From Mycobacterium sp. GA-1199 (GTDB lineage Bacteria; Actinomycetota; Actinomycetes; Mycobacteriales; Mycobacteriaceae), in assembly GCF_001500045.1 (NCBI RefSeq), contig NZ_LQIX01000056.1, positions 1 to 64,000 of the forward strand: a stretch of DNA of 64,000 nucleotides. Reading direction: 5' to 3'. The position numbers and the translations under genes are program-made. The first letter of the stretch is position 1. Each line of letters starts with the position of its first letter. Of this stretch, positions 18,558 to 25,703 are shown one piece after another. The notes under the pieces were generated by a model that was given only the letters and a program-made list of their open reading frames with translations, had not been told where the DNA came from and ran no database searches.

Positions 18558-18998
18558 CTAAACGATCCGCGCAGGACTGATCGAGCCGTGAGCCAGCGCC
18601 GGAACGGCATGGCAGACCACGCCGATACCCCAGCCCAGGATCGGCCAGACCGGCCAGAAGTACCACGAGCCCGCGGTCAGTCCAACCACCAACCAGATCC
18701 CGAGCATCAGCAGCGAACCGGCGACGTAGGCCGCGGTGTGGAACTGAACGCTGCGGCGAGCAGCCCGGCGAAGCGCCTCGCGGCGGCGGGGATCATTGCG
18801 ACGCAAGTGTGCCGACGGTAGATCTGCGGTGAGAGCGTGCAGGTCCGCCCGGGTGGCGGCGGCGAACGCCGTCTGCAGCCGGGTCTCGTACTCCGTCATG
18901 TCGAGGTAATTCTGCGCCAGGGCCAGGCCGAGCAGACGTGCGGTCCTCTCGCGGTCGGGGTCTCCCGCGCGGACGACGGGCGCGATGGGTGCGGTCAC
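18558..18998 (-). CDS. DUF1707 protein with two C-terminal transmembrane segments
   Basis: A 146-aa protein. The N-terminus has the SHOCT-like DUF1707 signature: RAGDPDRERTARLLGLAL, YLDMTEYETRLQTAFAAATRADLHALTADLP. Two hydrophobic helices (about residues 88-108 and 112-132) with Trp/Pro-rich turns (WYFWPVWPILGWG) follow. Such proteins are abundant in actinobacteria and have no known biochemical role; the DUF1707 part often pairs with membrane or signalling domains. The GTG start has a strong GAGGAGG site 6 nt upstream and a near-consensus promoter at 19040-19069. Confidence 0.8.
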   Translation of the reverse strand: MTAPIAPVVRAGDPDRERTARLLGLALAQNYLDMTEYETRLQTAFAAATRADLHALTADLPSAHLRRNDPRRREALRRAARRSVQFHTAAYVAGSLLMLGIWLVVGLTAGSWYFWPVWPILGWGIGVVCHAVPALAHGSISPARIV

Positions 18999-19039
18999 GA
19001 CGACCTCCTCGATCTTGACACTGACAAGTTCTGGGTACG

Positions 19040-19069
19040 ACTATGCCGCTCAGAACTAGCCACTGTCAA
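19040..19069 (-). promoter_or_regulatory. Sigma-A-like promoter of the DUF1707 gene
   Basis: On the minus strand TTGACA (19064-19069) and CATAGT (19040-19045) are separated by 18 nt. A perfect 9-bp inverted repeat, ATCTTGACA at 19012-19020 and TGTCAAGAT at 19064-19072, places the same -35-like sequence on both strands. Confidence 0.5.
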
Positions 19070-19090
19070 GATATGCCGCCCGTCGTTTTG

Positions 19091-19155
19091 GCGCGAACGT
19101 GGATTACCCGCACACTTTGAGCGCCGAATGTGTGCGGGTAACGCACGTTCGGCGC
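19091..19155. repeat. 65-bp dispersed palindromic element, copy 1
   Basis: Left arm GCGCGAACGTGGATTACCCG followed by CACA, a ~16-nt centre, and right arm TGTGCGGGTAACGCACGTTC followed by GGCGC. The arms pair over about 24 bp with four mismatches. Full copy 2 at 55311-55375 has the same arms and exactly the same total length with an unrelated centre. It sits 16 nt downstream of the CDC48-like ATPase stop. Confidence 0.85.
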
Positions 19156-19171
19156 AAGAAAGGTCAGGCGT

Positions 19172-21400
19172 TCAGCGCGATGCGTTGAACGCTCGCAGCG
19201 ACTCGACCTGCGCGGCATCCAGCGACGGGCGCACCGCCTCGCGGGCGGCCGCGACGTCCGCGGCGGTGACGTCGGCGGCGTCGATCGAGCGCCGCATCGC
19301 CGTCAGCGCGGCTTCCCGCAACAACGCGACGCAGTCGGCGGCGCTGTAGCCCTCGAGATCCGCCGCCAGCGCATCGAGATCGACAGCCTGCTCACCCTCG
19401 GAGGCCAGCGGAACGGACTTACCGGCCGTGCGCAGAATCTCGCGACGGGCCTCGGCGTCGGGCGGTTCGACGAAGACCAGCTTCTCCAACCGGCCGGGAC
19501 GCAGCAGCGCCGGGTCGATCAGGTCGGGCCGGTTCGTCGCGCCGACCACCACCACGTCGCGCAGCGGTTCGATGCCGTTGAGTTCGGTCAGCAGCGCGGC
19601 GACGACGCGGTCGGTGACGCCCGAGTCGAAGCTCTGACCGCGCCGCGGCGCGAGTGCGTCGATCTCGTCGAGGAACACCAGCGACGGCGCCGAGTCGCGG
19701 GCGCGCCGGAACAGTTCGCGCACGGCCTTCTCCGACGAGCCGACCCATTTGTCCATCAGTTCGGCGCCCTTGACGGCGTGCACCGACAACCGCCCCGAAC
19801 TGGCCAGCGCCCGCACCACGAAGGTCTTGCCGCAACCGGGCGGCCCGTAGAGCAGCACACCGCGGGGCGGCGCCACGCCGAGCCGCGCGAAGGTGTCGGG
19901 GTGCTGCAGCGGCCACAGCACCGCCTCGGTGAGCGCCTGCTTGGTGTCGGCCATGTCGCCGACGTCGTCGAGCGTCACCGAGCCGACCGACACCTCTTCG
20001 GTGGCCGACCGCGACAGTGGGCGGATGACCGTCGTCGCGCCCAGCAGGTCCTCCTGGACCAGGGCGGGTGGCTCACCATCGTCGCTGGCGCGCGCCGCCG
20101 CCCGCAGCGCCGCCTCGCGGACCAGCGCGGCCAGGTCTGCGACCACGAAACCCGGTGTGCGATCGGCGATTTCGTCAAGGCTGAGATCCTTGGCCGGCAC
20201 CTCGCGCAACAGCACCTCCAGCAGTTGCTTGCGGACCGCGCCGTCGGGCAGGCTCAGCCCGAGTTCGCGGTCGCACAGGTCGGGCGCGCGAAGCCGGGCG
20301 TCGACGTTGTCGGGCTGCTGTGACGTCGCGACGAACGCCACACCACGGGTGGCGACCGCATTGCGGAGTTCGGTGAGGATCAGCGTGGCCACCGGCTCTG
20401 AGTCGGCCGGCAGCAGGGCGTCGATGTCGGTGACCAACAGCACTCCGCCGCCGTCGCGCACGGTGGCCACCGCCGACGCCACGCTCGCCATCCGGTCCTC
20501 GGCGCGCAGCGAGCCGACCTCCGGTCCGTCGAGTTCGACCAGTCGCCGGTCGGCACAGACTGCGCGCACCAGCGCGGCCTTGCCGACACCGGCGGGACCC
20601 GACACCAGAACACCGAGATTGGTTGTGGCGCCCAGCGTTTCAAGGAGCTCGGGCTGGTCGAGCGCGAGCTTGAGCCATTCGGCGAGGCGCTGCGCCTCGG
20701 CCTGAGAACCCTTGAGGTCGTCGACGCTCAACACCGGTTGCGATTTATCCGGTGTGGTCACCACCACCTGACCGGTCGCGGCGTCCGACGCCGGCGCGAC
20801 GGATGCGGACGGTGCGCCGTCAGCCCAGCAGACCGCCGAATTGGGTTGCACGCTCACCGGTCCCGCGGGATCGGTGCTGGTGACCGTCAACAGTTCGGAT
20901 GTCCAGGTGATGCCGACCGACGAGGCAAGCGCCGCGGTCGCGCGCGAGGACGGAATGTCGGGCCCCAGCTCCCGAGGCAGCAGCGACACCGTGTCGCCGA
21001 CCGTCATCACCTTTCCCAGCAACGCTTGTCGCAGCGTGGCCGGCGAAATCGACTGGCTGGCCAGGCGGGAGCCGGACAATGTCACCGACCGCGCGCCGTA
21101 AACGGTCACGGGCGCGACGAGCACGGTCGTGTCCTCCCGCAGCCCGGCATTGGACAGCGTGACGTCGTCGAGCAGCGCGGTGCCCGCGGGAACACCGGCG
21201 GGCGCCTCGGCGGCCACCGCGGCGGTCGTGCGCGAACCGGTCAGCGACACCGCATCCCACTCGCGGATACCCAGCGCGGCAATGGCTTCCGGATGCAGGC
21301 GAACCACACCCCTGCGTGAGTCGAGCGCCGAGGTGTTCAACCGCGCGGTGAGCGTGAGATGCGCGCGGGGAGCCGGCCGGTCGGACTGCAGTTCAGTCAT
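19172..21400 (-). CDS. CDC48/p97-family tandem AAA ATPase
   Basis: A 742-aa protein: a CDC48-like N domain (about residues 15-100), then two AAA modules. D1 has SGPAGVGKAALVRAV with Ala in place of the usual Thr/Ser after Lys, and the Walker-B-like LLVTDIDALL lacking the catalytic Glu. D2 is canonical: YGPPGCGKTFVVRAL, LVFLDEIDALAPRRG, arginine finger region and GRLEKLVFVEPPD. So D2 is the likely motor and D1 mostly regulatory. Homologues act as unfoldase/segregase-like machines. ATG at 21398-21400 overlaps pssA by 8 nt. Position matches Rv0435c. Confidence 0.92.
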   Translation of the reverse strand: MTELQSDRPAPRAHLTLTARLNTSALDSRRGVVRLHPEAIAALGIREWDAVSLTGSRTTAAVAAEAPAGVPAGTALLDDVTLSNAGLREDTTVLVAPVTVYGARSVTLSGSRLASQSISPATLRQALLGKVMTVGDTVSLLPRELGPDIPSSRATAALASSVGITWTSELLTVTSTDPAGPVSVQPNSAVCWADGAPSASVAPASDAATGQVVVTTPDKSQPVLSVDDLKGSQAEAQRLAEWLKLALDQPELLETLGATTNLGVLVSGPAGVGKAALVRAVCADRRLVELDGPEVGSLRAEDRMASVASAVATVRDGGGVLLVTDIDALLPADSEPVATLILTELRNAVATRGVAFVATSQQPDNVDARLRAPDLCDRELGLSLPDGAVRKQLLEVLLREVPAKDLSLDEIADRTPGFVVADLAALVREAALRAAARASDDGEPPALVQEDLLGATTVIRPLSRSATEEVSVGSVTLDDVGDMADTKQALTEAVLWPLQHPDTFARLGVAPPRGVLLYGPPGCGKTFVVRALASSGRLSVHAVKGAELMDKWVGSSEKAVRELFRRARDSAPSLVFLDEIDALAPRRGQSFDSGVTDRVVAALLTELNGIEPLRDVVVVGATNRPDLIDPALLRPGRLEKLVFVEPPDAEARREILRTAGKSVPLASEGEQAVDLDALAADLEGYSAADCVALLREAALTAMRRSIDAADVTAADVAAAREAVRPSLDAAQVESLRAFNASR

Positions 21401-22253
21401 GTCGTGAGCCGGGTCTGCGCAGTCCCAGACGCATCACCGACCGGCGGTGCGGCTGGGCCCGGCGGATGGCCCGGCGGGCGGCGCGCTGCTGGCGTGGTTT
21501 GTCATCCCACACCTCGGGGTGCGCGGCCAGAAACCGGCGGGTGCGGATGGCGAACGGGATGTGCAGGACGTAGGAGCCGATGATGATCAGGATCACCAGG
21601 TAGCCATAGAGGATCGCGGCGGCGACGCCGATCGCCACGAGCGCCAGCAGCGGCGCGACCATGTTGGGCGGCACCGAGAACGTGTGGATCTTGCGCATCG
21701 GGATCGTGCTGACCACCAGCACCGAGACGCCGAGCATCCAGATCACGACGGCGGGTTCCGAGGTCCACCAGCCGTCGCCGAACTGCATCTTGGCGGCCAG
21801 CGGACCGATCGCGCCGATCGCGCCCGCCGGGGCGGGCATGCCGACGAAGTACTTCTTCTCGTAGTCCGGTTTGTCGACATCGAGCATCGCGTTGAATCGG
21901 GCAAGGCGCAGCACGATGCACACCGCGTACACCAGCACCACGATCCAGCCGACCTCGGACGTGGACAGCAGCGTCCCATAGACGATGAAAGCCGGTGCGA
22001 CGCCGAAGTTCACGGCGTCGGCGAGCGAATCGATCTCCTCGCCCATCCGTGACGTCGCCCCCAGCGCGCGCGCGATGCGGCCGTCGAGCGCGTCGAGTAT
22101 CGCCGCGACTGCCAGGAACGCCATCGCCTCGGTCGGCCGGTCGTCCAACGCCATCTTGACCGCGCTCAACCCCAGACAGATCGCGGCGACCGTCATCGCG
22201 CTGGGCAGGATGCGCAGGCTGACGACGGAGCGCTTGATGCGGGGCCGGATCAT
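21393..22253 (-). CDS. pssA: CDP-diacylglycerol-serine O-phosphatidyltransferase
   Basis: A 286-aa integral membrane enzyme making phosphatidylserine from CDP-DAG and serine. The CDP-alcohol phosphotransferase signature D-G-x2-A-R-x8-G-x3-D-x3-D is intact: DALDGRIARAL then MGEEIDSLAD. About eight hydrophobic segments, with a basic C-terminus (RRAIRRAQPHRRSVMRL). ATG shares ATGA with the psd stop. Order psd-pssA-ATPase couples PE synthesis to an AAA machine. Position matches Rv0436c. Confidence 0.95.
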   Translation of the reverse strand: MIRPRIKRSVVSLRILPSAMTVAAICLGLSAVKMALDDRPTEAMAFLAVAAILDALDGRIARALGATSRMGEEIDSLADAVNFGVAPAFIVYGTLLSTSEVGWIVVLVYAVCIVLRLARFNAMLDVDKPDYEKKYFVGMPAPAGAIGAIGPLAAKMQFGDGWWTSEPAVVIWMLGVSVLVVSTIPMRKIHTFSVPPNMVAPLLALVAIGVAAAILYGYLVILIIIGSYVLHIPFAIRTRRFLAAHPEVWDDKPRQQRAARRAIRRAQPHRRSVMRLGLRRPGSRHD

Positions 22254-22978
22254 GCCGGAGCCGTCCGGCCGGCGACATCGGGCTGCAGCTCGGCCAACAC
22301 CGTCTCACCCGCCAACGCGCGCTGCCCCACCGTCACCAGGATGCGCGATCCGGCAGGCAGATATGTGTCCAGCCGCGACCCGTAGCGGATCAGCCCGTAG
22401 GTCTGACCGATCGCGAGTTCGTCACCGACCTTGGCCTCGCACACGATGCGTCGCGCCACCAGACCGGCGATCTGTACGGCGATCACCTCGACGCCGTCGG
22501 CGGCGCGGATCAACACGCTGTTGCGCTCGTTGTCCTCGCTGGCGGCTTCGAGTTCAGCCGAGCCGAACAAGCCCGGGCGGTGCTCGACCGCGACGACCTC
22601 ACCGCTGATCGGGGCGCGTTGCACGTGCGCGTCGAAGATCGACAAGAAGATGCTGATACGGGGCAATGGTGTTGCGGGTAAACCGAGTTCGGCGGGTGGC
22701 GGGGCCTCCTCGATCAGACAGATCAATCCGTCGGCGGGGGCGACGACCAGGCCCGGCCGGGTGGGCGGTACACGCGGCGGGTGGCGGAAGAACGCCGCGT
22801 TGGCCGCGGCTGAGGCGAGCCCGGCGACGCGTAGCCACCGGTTCCTGCTCCCGAGGGCGGCCAGCGCCAGGCTTGCGCCGACGAAGGGCAGCCCCGCGGG
22901 ATGCATCGGGGGGACAGTGGTACGGGCCAGCGCCAAAAGCCGCGCGGGGCCGGATTTCAGGTCGGGGCGTCTGGCCAT
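22250..22978 (-). CDS. psd: Phosphatidylserine decarboxylase
   Basis: A 242-aa pyruvoyl enzyme that converts phosphatidylserine to phosphatidylethanolamine at the membrane. Seen: FFRHPPRVPP, VVAPADGLICLIEE, ISIFLSIFDAHVQRAPISG, and the self-cleavage region LIRYGSRLDTYLP with the Gly-Ser pair that becomes the alpha-subunit pyruvoyl N-terminus. This is the short bacterial 'Psd-A' type. First gene of psd-pssA-ATPase, with TAGAAT 9 nt before the ATG. Position matches Rv0437c. Confidence 0.95.
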   Translation of the reverse strand: MARRPDLKSGPARLLALARTTVPPMHPAGLPFVGASLALAALGSRNRWLRVAGLASAAANAAFFRHPPRVPPTRPGLVVAPADGLICLIEEAPPPAELGLPATPLPRISIFLSIFDAHVQRAPISGEVVAVEHRPGLFGSAELEAASEDNERNSVLIRAADGVEVIAVQIAGLVARRIVCEAKVGDELAIGQTYGLIRYGSRLDTYLPAGSRILVTVGQRALAGETVLAELQPDVAGRTAPA

Positions 22979-22987
22979 CGTCCCGCG

Positions 22988-22993
22988 ATTCTA
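22988..22993 (-). promoter_or_regulatory. -10 hexamer for psd operon
   Basis: TAGAAT on the minus strand, 9 nt before the psd ATG; predicts a leader of a few nucleotides at most. Confidence 0.45.
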
Positions 22994-23046
22994 CGGGCCG
23001 GGGGTCAGGCGAGGCATGCGCCGCCTCGGCGCGAAGATTGCGGGGG

Positions 23047-24240
23047 TCAGGTCAGGTCCCACACCTGAACCGTCGACCCGGCCGAGAGCGCGTCGACATC
23101 CTCGGGAATCTCGAGCAGACAGTTCGCCGAGGCCAGCCACCGCAGGTGGTGCGAGGCGGGCGGGCCGTAGCTGGTCACCGTTCCAGCGGCGGCGTCCAGC
23201 ACACCGCGGCGGAACTGGCGTTTCCCGCGCGGCGAGGTGAGGTCCTCGGTCAGCACAGCCGTGCGGCGGGGCCGGGCGGGGTTGGGCAGGCCCATGGCGG
23301 CGCGCAACGGCGCCCGCAGGAACACTTCGAACGACACCAGCGCGCTGACCGGGTTGCCGGGCAGGGTCACGATCGGAACGCCGTCGATGACGCCACAACC
23401 CTGCGGCATGCCCGGTTGCATGGCCACCTTGACGAACTGGACACCTCCCGCGAGCGCATCCTTGACGACTTCGTACGCACCCGCGCTCACCCCGCCCGTC
23501 GTGATGATCAGGTCGGCGTCACCGGTGTGCTCCGCCAGGGCCGCACGGAAGGACTCGACGTCGTCGCCGGTCATGGGGGAGGCCACCACGTCGGCACCGG
23601 CCTCGCGCAGCGCCGCGGCGAGCATCACCGCGTTCGATTCGTAGATCTGACCGGGTGCCAGCGGTGTGCCGGGTGCGACGAGTTCGGTGCCGGTCGACAT
23701 CACCAGCACGCGCTGGCGCGGTATCACGGTCAGCTCGGCGAGGCCCAGTGCAGCGGCCAACCCGAGCGCGGCCGGTGTGACGACCTGCCCCTCGCGCAGC
23801 ACGGCCGTACCGGCGGTGACGTCCTCGCCGGCGCGCCGGATGTGCTGGCCGTCCCTCGCGGCCGCGCGGATCTCCACGGTGTCGACCGCCGCGTTGGTCG
23901 CCTCCACCGGCACCACCGCCGTCGCACCCGCGGGAAGCATCGCACCGGTCATGATCCGGTGCGCCGTACCGGGTTTCAGTGTCAGAAGGTCGGTGCGTCC
24001 GGCGGGGATGTCCTCGGCGACGGGCAGCCGGACCGGGTTATCGGGCGTGGCCGACGCCACCTCGTCGACCATGACGGCGTATCCGTCCATCGCGGAGTTG
24101 TCGAAGCCGGGCAGCGACAACGGCGCAACGATGTCTTGCGCCAACACCAGACCCAGCGCGTCGGCGATGGGCACGGCGACCGGTGAGCGGGCGGTGATCA
24201 ACGCGGCGACGACGCGCTGATGTTCTTCGACGGTCCGCAT
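23047..24240 (-). CDS. moeA: Molybdopterin molybdenumtransferase MoeA
   Basis: A 397-aa enzyme inserting molybdate into adenylylated molybdopterin. Seen: LPGFDNSAMDGYAV (domain I), GTAHRIMTGAMLPAGATAVV, STGTELV, ITTGGVSAGAYEVVKDAL (MoCF domain) and the hallmark LPGNPVSALVSFEVFLRAPL. ATG 24238-24240 (MRTVEEHQRVVAAL) shares one base with the SDR stop (TGATG), which fixes the start and makes a two-gene unit. Position matches Rv0438c (moeA2). Confidence 0.94.
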   Translation of the reverse strand: MRTVEEHQRVVAALITARSPVAVPIADALGLVLAQDIVAPLSLPGFDNSAMDGYAVMVDEVASATPDNPVRLPVAEDIPAGRTDLLTLKPGTAHRIMTGAMLPAGATAVVPVEATNAAVDTVEIRAAARDGQHIRRAGEDVTAGTAVLREGQVVTPAALGLAAALGLAELTVIPRQRVLVMSTGTELVAPGTPLAPGQIYESNAVMLAAALREAGADVVASPMTGDDVESFRAALAEHTGDADLIITTGGVSAGAYEVVKDALAGGVQFVKVAMQPGMPQGCGVIDGVPIVTLPGNPVSALVSFEVFLRAPLRAAMGLPNPARPRRTAVLTEDLTSPRGKRQFRRGVLDAAAGTVTSYGPPASHHLRWLASANCLLEIPEDVDALSAGSTVQVWDLT

Positions 24241-25151
24241 CAGACGGGAAACGTGACGCCGGTCAGTTCCTCGGACATGCTCCACAACCGGCGCTGAATG
24301 TCTTCGTCGCGCGATTGTGGGCTCGAGGCAACGAGTTTCGGATGGCCCTTTACTTCGCCGACCCCATCGGGGCCGTAGTACTGCCCGCCCTGCACATTCG
24401 GGTCGGTGGCCGCGCGAAGCGTCGGCAGCGCACCCTTGTCCGCGGGCTGGGTGAAGATCTTCCACACGATGTCCGGTACGAAAACTGGTATGTAGCGCAT
24501 CAATTCGGTGTCCGAGAAGCCGGGGTGGGCAGCGGTCGCGATCGTCGGAGCGCCCGCGGCTGCCAGGCGCCGTTGCAGTTCGAAGGTGAACAGCAGGTTG
24601 GCCAGCTTGGACTGCCCATAGGCTTGCACCCGGTTGTATCCGGTCTCGAAGTGGGGGTCCTCGAAGCGGATTCGAGCCATGATCCGGTGGCCGACGCTGC
24701 TGACCGTCACGACGCGCGACCCGTCGACGCTGCGCAGGTTGTCCAGCAGCAGGCCCGTCAACGCGAAGTGGCCGAGGTGGTTGGTGCCGAACTGCATCTC
24801 GAAACCGTCTTCGGTGGTCTCGCGGGTCGGCACGTACATCACGCCCGCGTTGTTGATCAGCAGATCGATGCGCGGGTGCGCGGCGCGCAACTCGTCGGCG
24901 GCTCTGCGCACGCTGTCCAGCGACGACAGGTCGAGTGCCTGCACGCTGACCGCGGCCTTCGGGCTCGACTTCTTGATGCGCTCGACCGCCTCGTTGCCCT
25001 TGTCGAGGTTGCGCACCGCGAGCACCACCGCGGCGCCCGCGCCGGCCAGGGCCGCCGCGGTGTCATAACCGAGCCCGCTGTTCGCGCCGGTCACGATGAC
25101 CGTCCGCCCGGACTGGTCCGGAATGTCGGCCACGGTCCATTTGCTGCCCAT
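24240..25151 (-). CDS. Short-chain dehydrogenase/reductase, retinol dehydrogenase-like
   Basis: A 303-aa classical/atypical SDR. Seen: the NAD(P) motif TGANSGLG near residue 20, NNAGVM near 95, Ser in VTVSSVGHR and the catalytic YGQSK (Y-x3-K) near 175. The C-terminal half resembles eukaryotic retinol dehydrogenase/WW-oxidoreductase relatives, a common mycobacterial subgroup. Start at MGSKWTVADIPDQSG (ATG 25149-25151); ATG at 25161-25163 would add four residues. Substrate unknown. Position matches Rv0439c. Confidence 0.88.
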   Translation of the reverse strand: MGSKWTVADIPDQSGRTVIVTGANSGLGYDTAAALAGAGAAVVLAVRNLDKGNEAVERIKKSSPKAAVSVQALDLSSLDSVRRAADELRAAHPRIDLLINNAGVMYVPTRETTEDGFEMQFGTNHLGHFALTGLLLDNLRSVDGSRVVTVSSVGHRIMARIRFEDPHFETGYNRVQAYGQSKLANLLFTFELQRRLAAAGAPTIATAAHPGFSDTELMRYIPVFVPDIVWKIFTQPADKGALPTLRAATDPNVQGGQYYGPDGVGEVKGHPKLVASSPQSRDEDIQRRLWSMSEELTGVTFPV

Positions 25152-25208
25152 GATGATCAACATACTCAGGCGACCGATGGCCTCGCGGTTACCTAGGCTG
25201 GACCCCTG

Positions 25209-25703
25209 ATGACCGATCTCGTGGATTTCTCGGACCCCGCGAACAAACCGAGCCGCAAGGCCCCGCTCGTATGGGCGATCGGCGCGGCGATTCCGTGGTC
25301 GTTCCTGGTGCTCGGCCAACTGGTGTGGTTCGCGGTGGACCCGCGCCCGTGGTGGGTGCATGCGCTCGCGGCGCTGGGCACGCTGCTCGGCATCCTGTTG
25401 TTCGTCGTGGTCGTCCCGTGGTGGCGCTACCGGGTGCACCGGTGGGACATCGATCCGCGGGCGGTGTACACCCGCACCGGTTGGCTGACCCAGGAGCGGC
25501 GCATCGCGCCGATCTCGCGCGTGCAGACCGTCGACACCGAACGGGGTCCGCTGGACCGGTTGTTCGGGCTCGCCAATGTGACGGTGACGACGGCGTCGTC
25601 GGCGGGCGCGGTCCGTATCGTCGCGCTGGACACCGAGGTGGCCGACGCGGTCGTCGCCCGGCTCACCGACATCGCCGCGCTGGGAACCGAGGACGCGACG
25701 TGA
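25209..25703 (+). CDS. Bacterial PH-domain membrane protein, YdbS type
   Basis: A 164-aa protein with two hydrophobic helices (about residues 23-43 and 50-70) followed by a bacterial PH_2 domain: YRVHRWDIDPRAVYTRTGWLTQERRIAPISRVQTVDTERGPL in segments, then GLANVTVTTASSAGAVRI. This is the smaller YdbS-like partner. The next gene encodes the larger YdbT-like partner and starts within its stop codon (GTGA). Pair function is not established; related pairs in Bacillus affect resistance to some peptides. TAGGCT lies 9 nt before the ATG. Confidence 0.85.
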   Translation: MTDLVDFSDPANKPSRKAPLVWAIGAAIPWSFLVLGQLVWFAVDPRPWWVHALAALGTLLGILLFVVVVPWWRYRVHRWDIDPRAVYTRTGWLTQERRIAPISRVQTVDTERGPLDRLFGLANVTVTTASSAGAVRIVALDTEVADAVVARLTDIAALGTEDAT

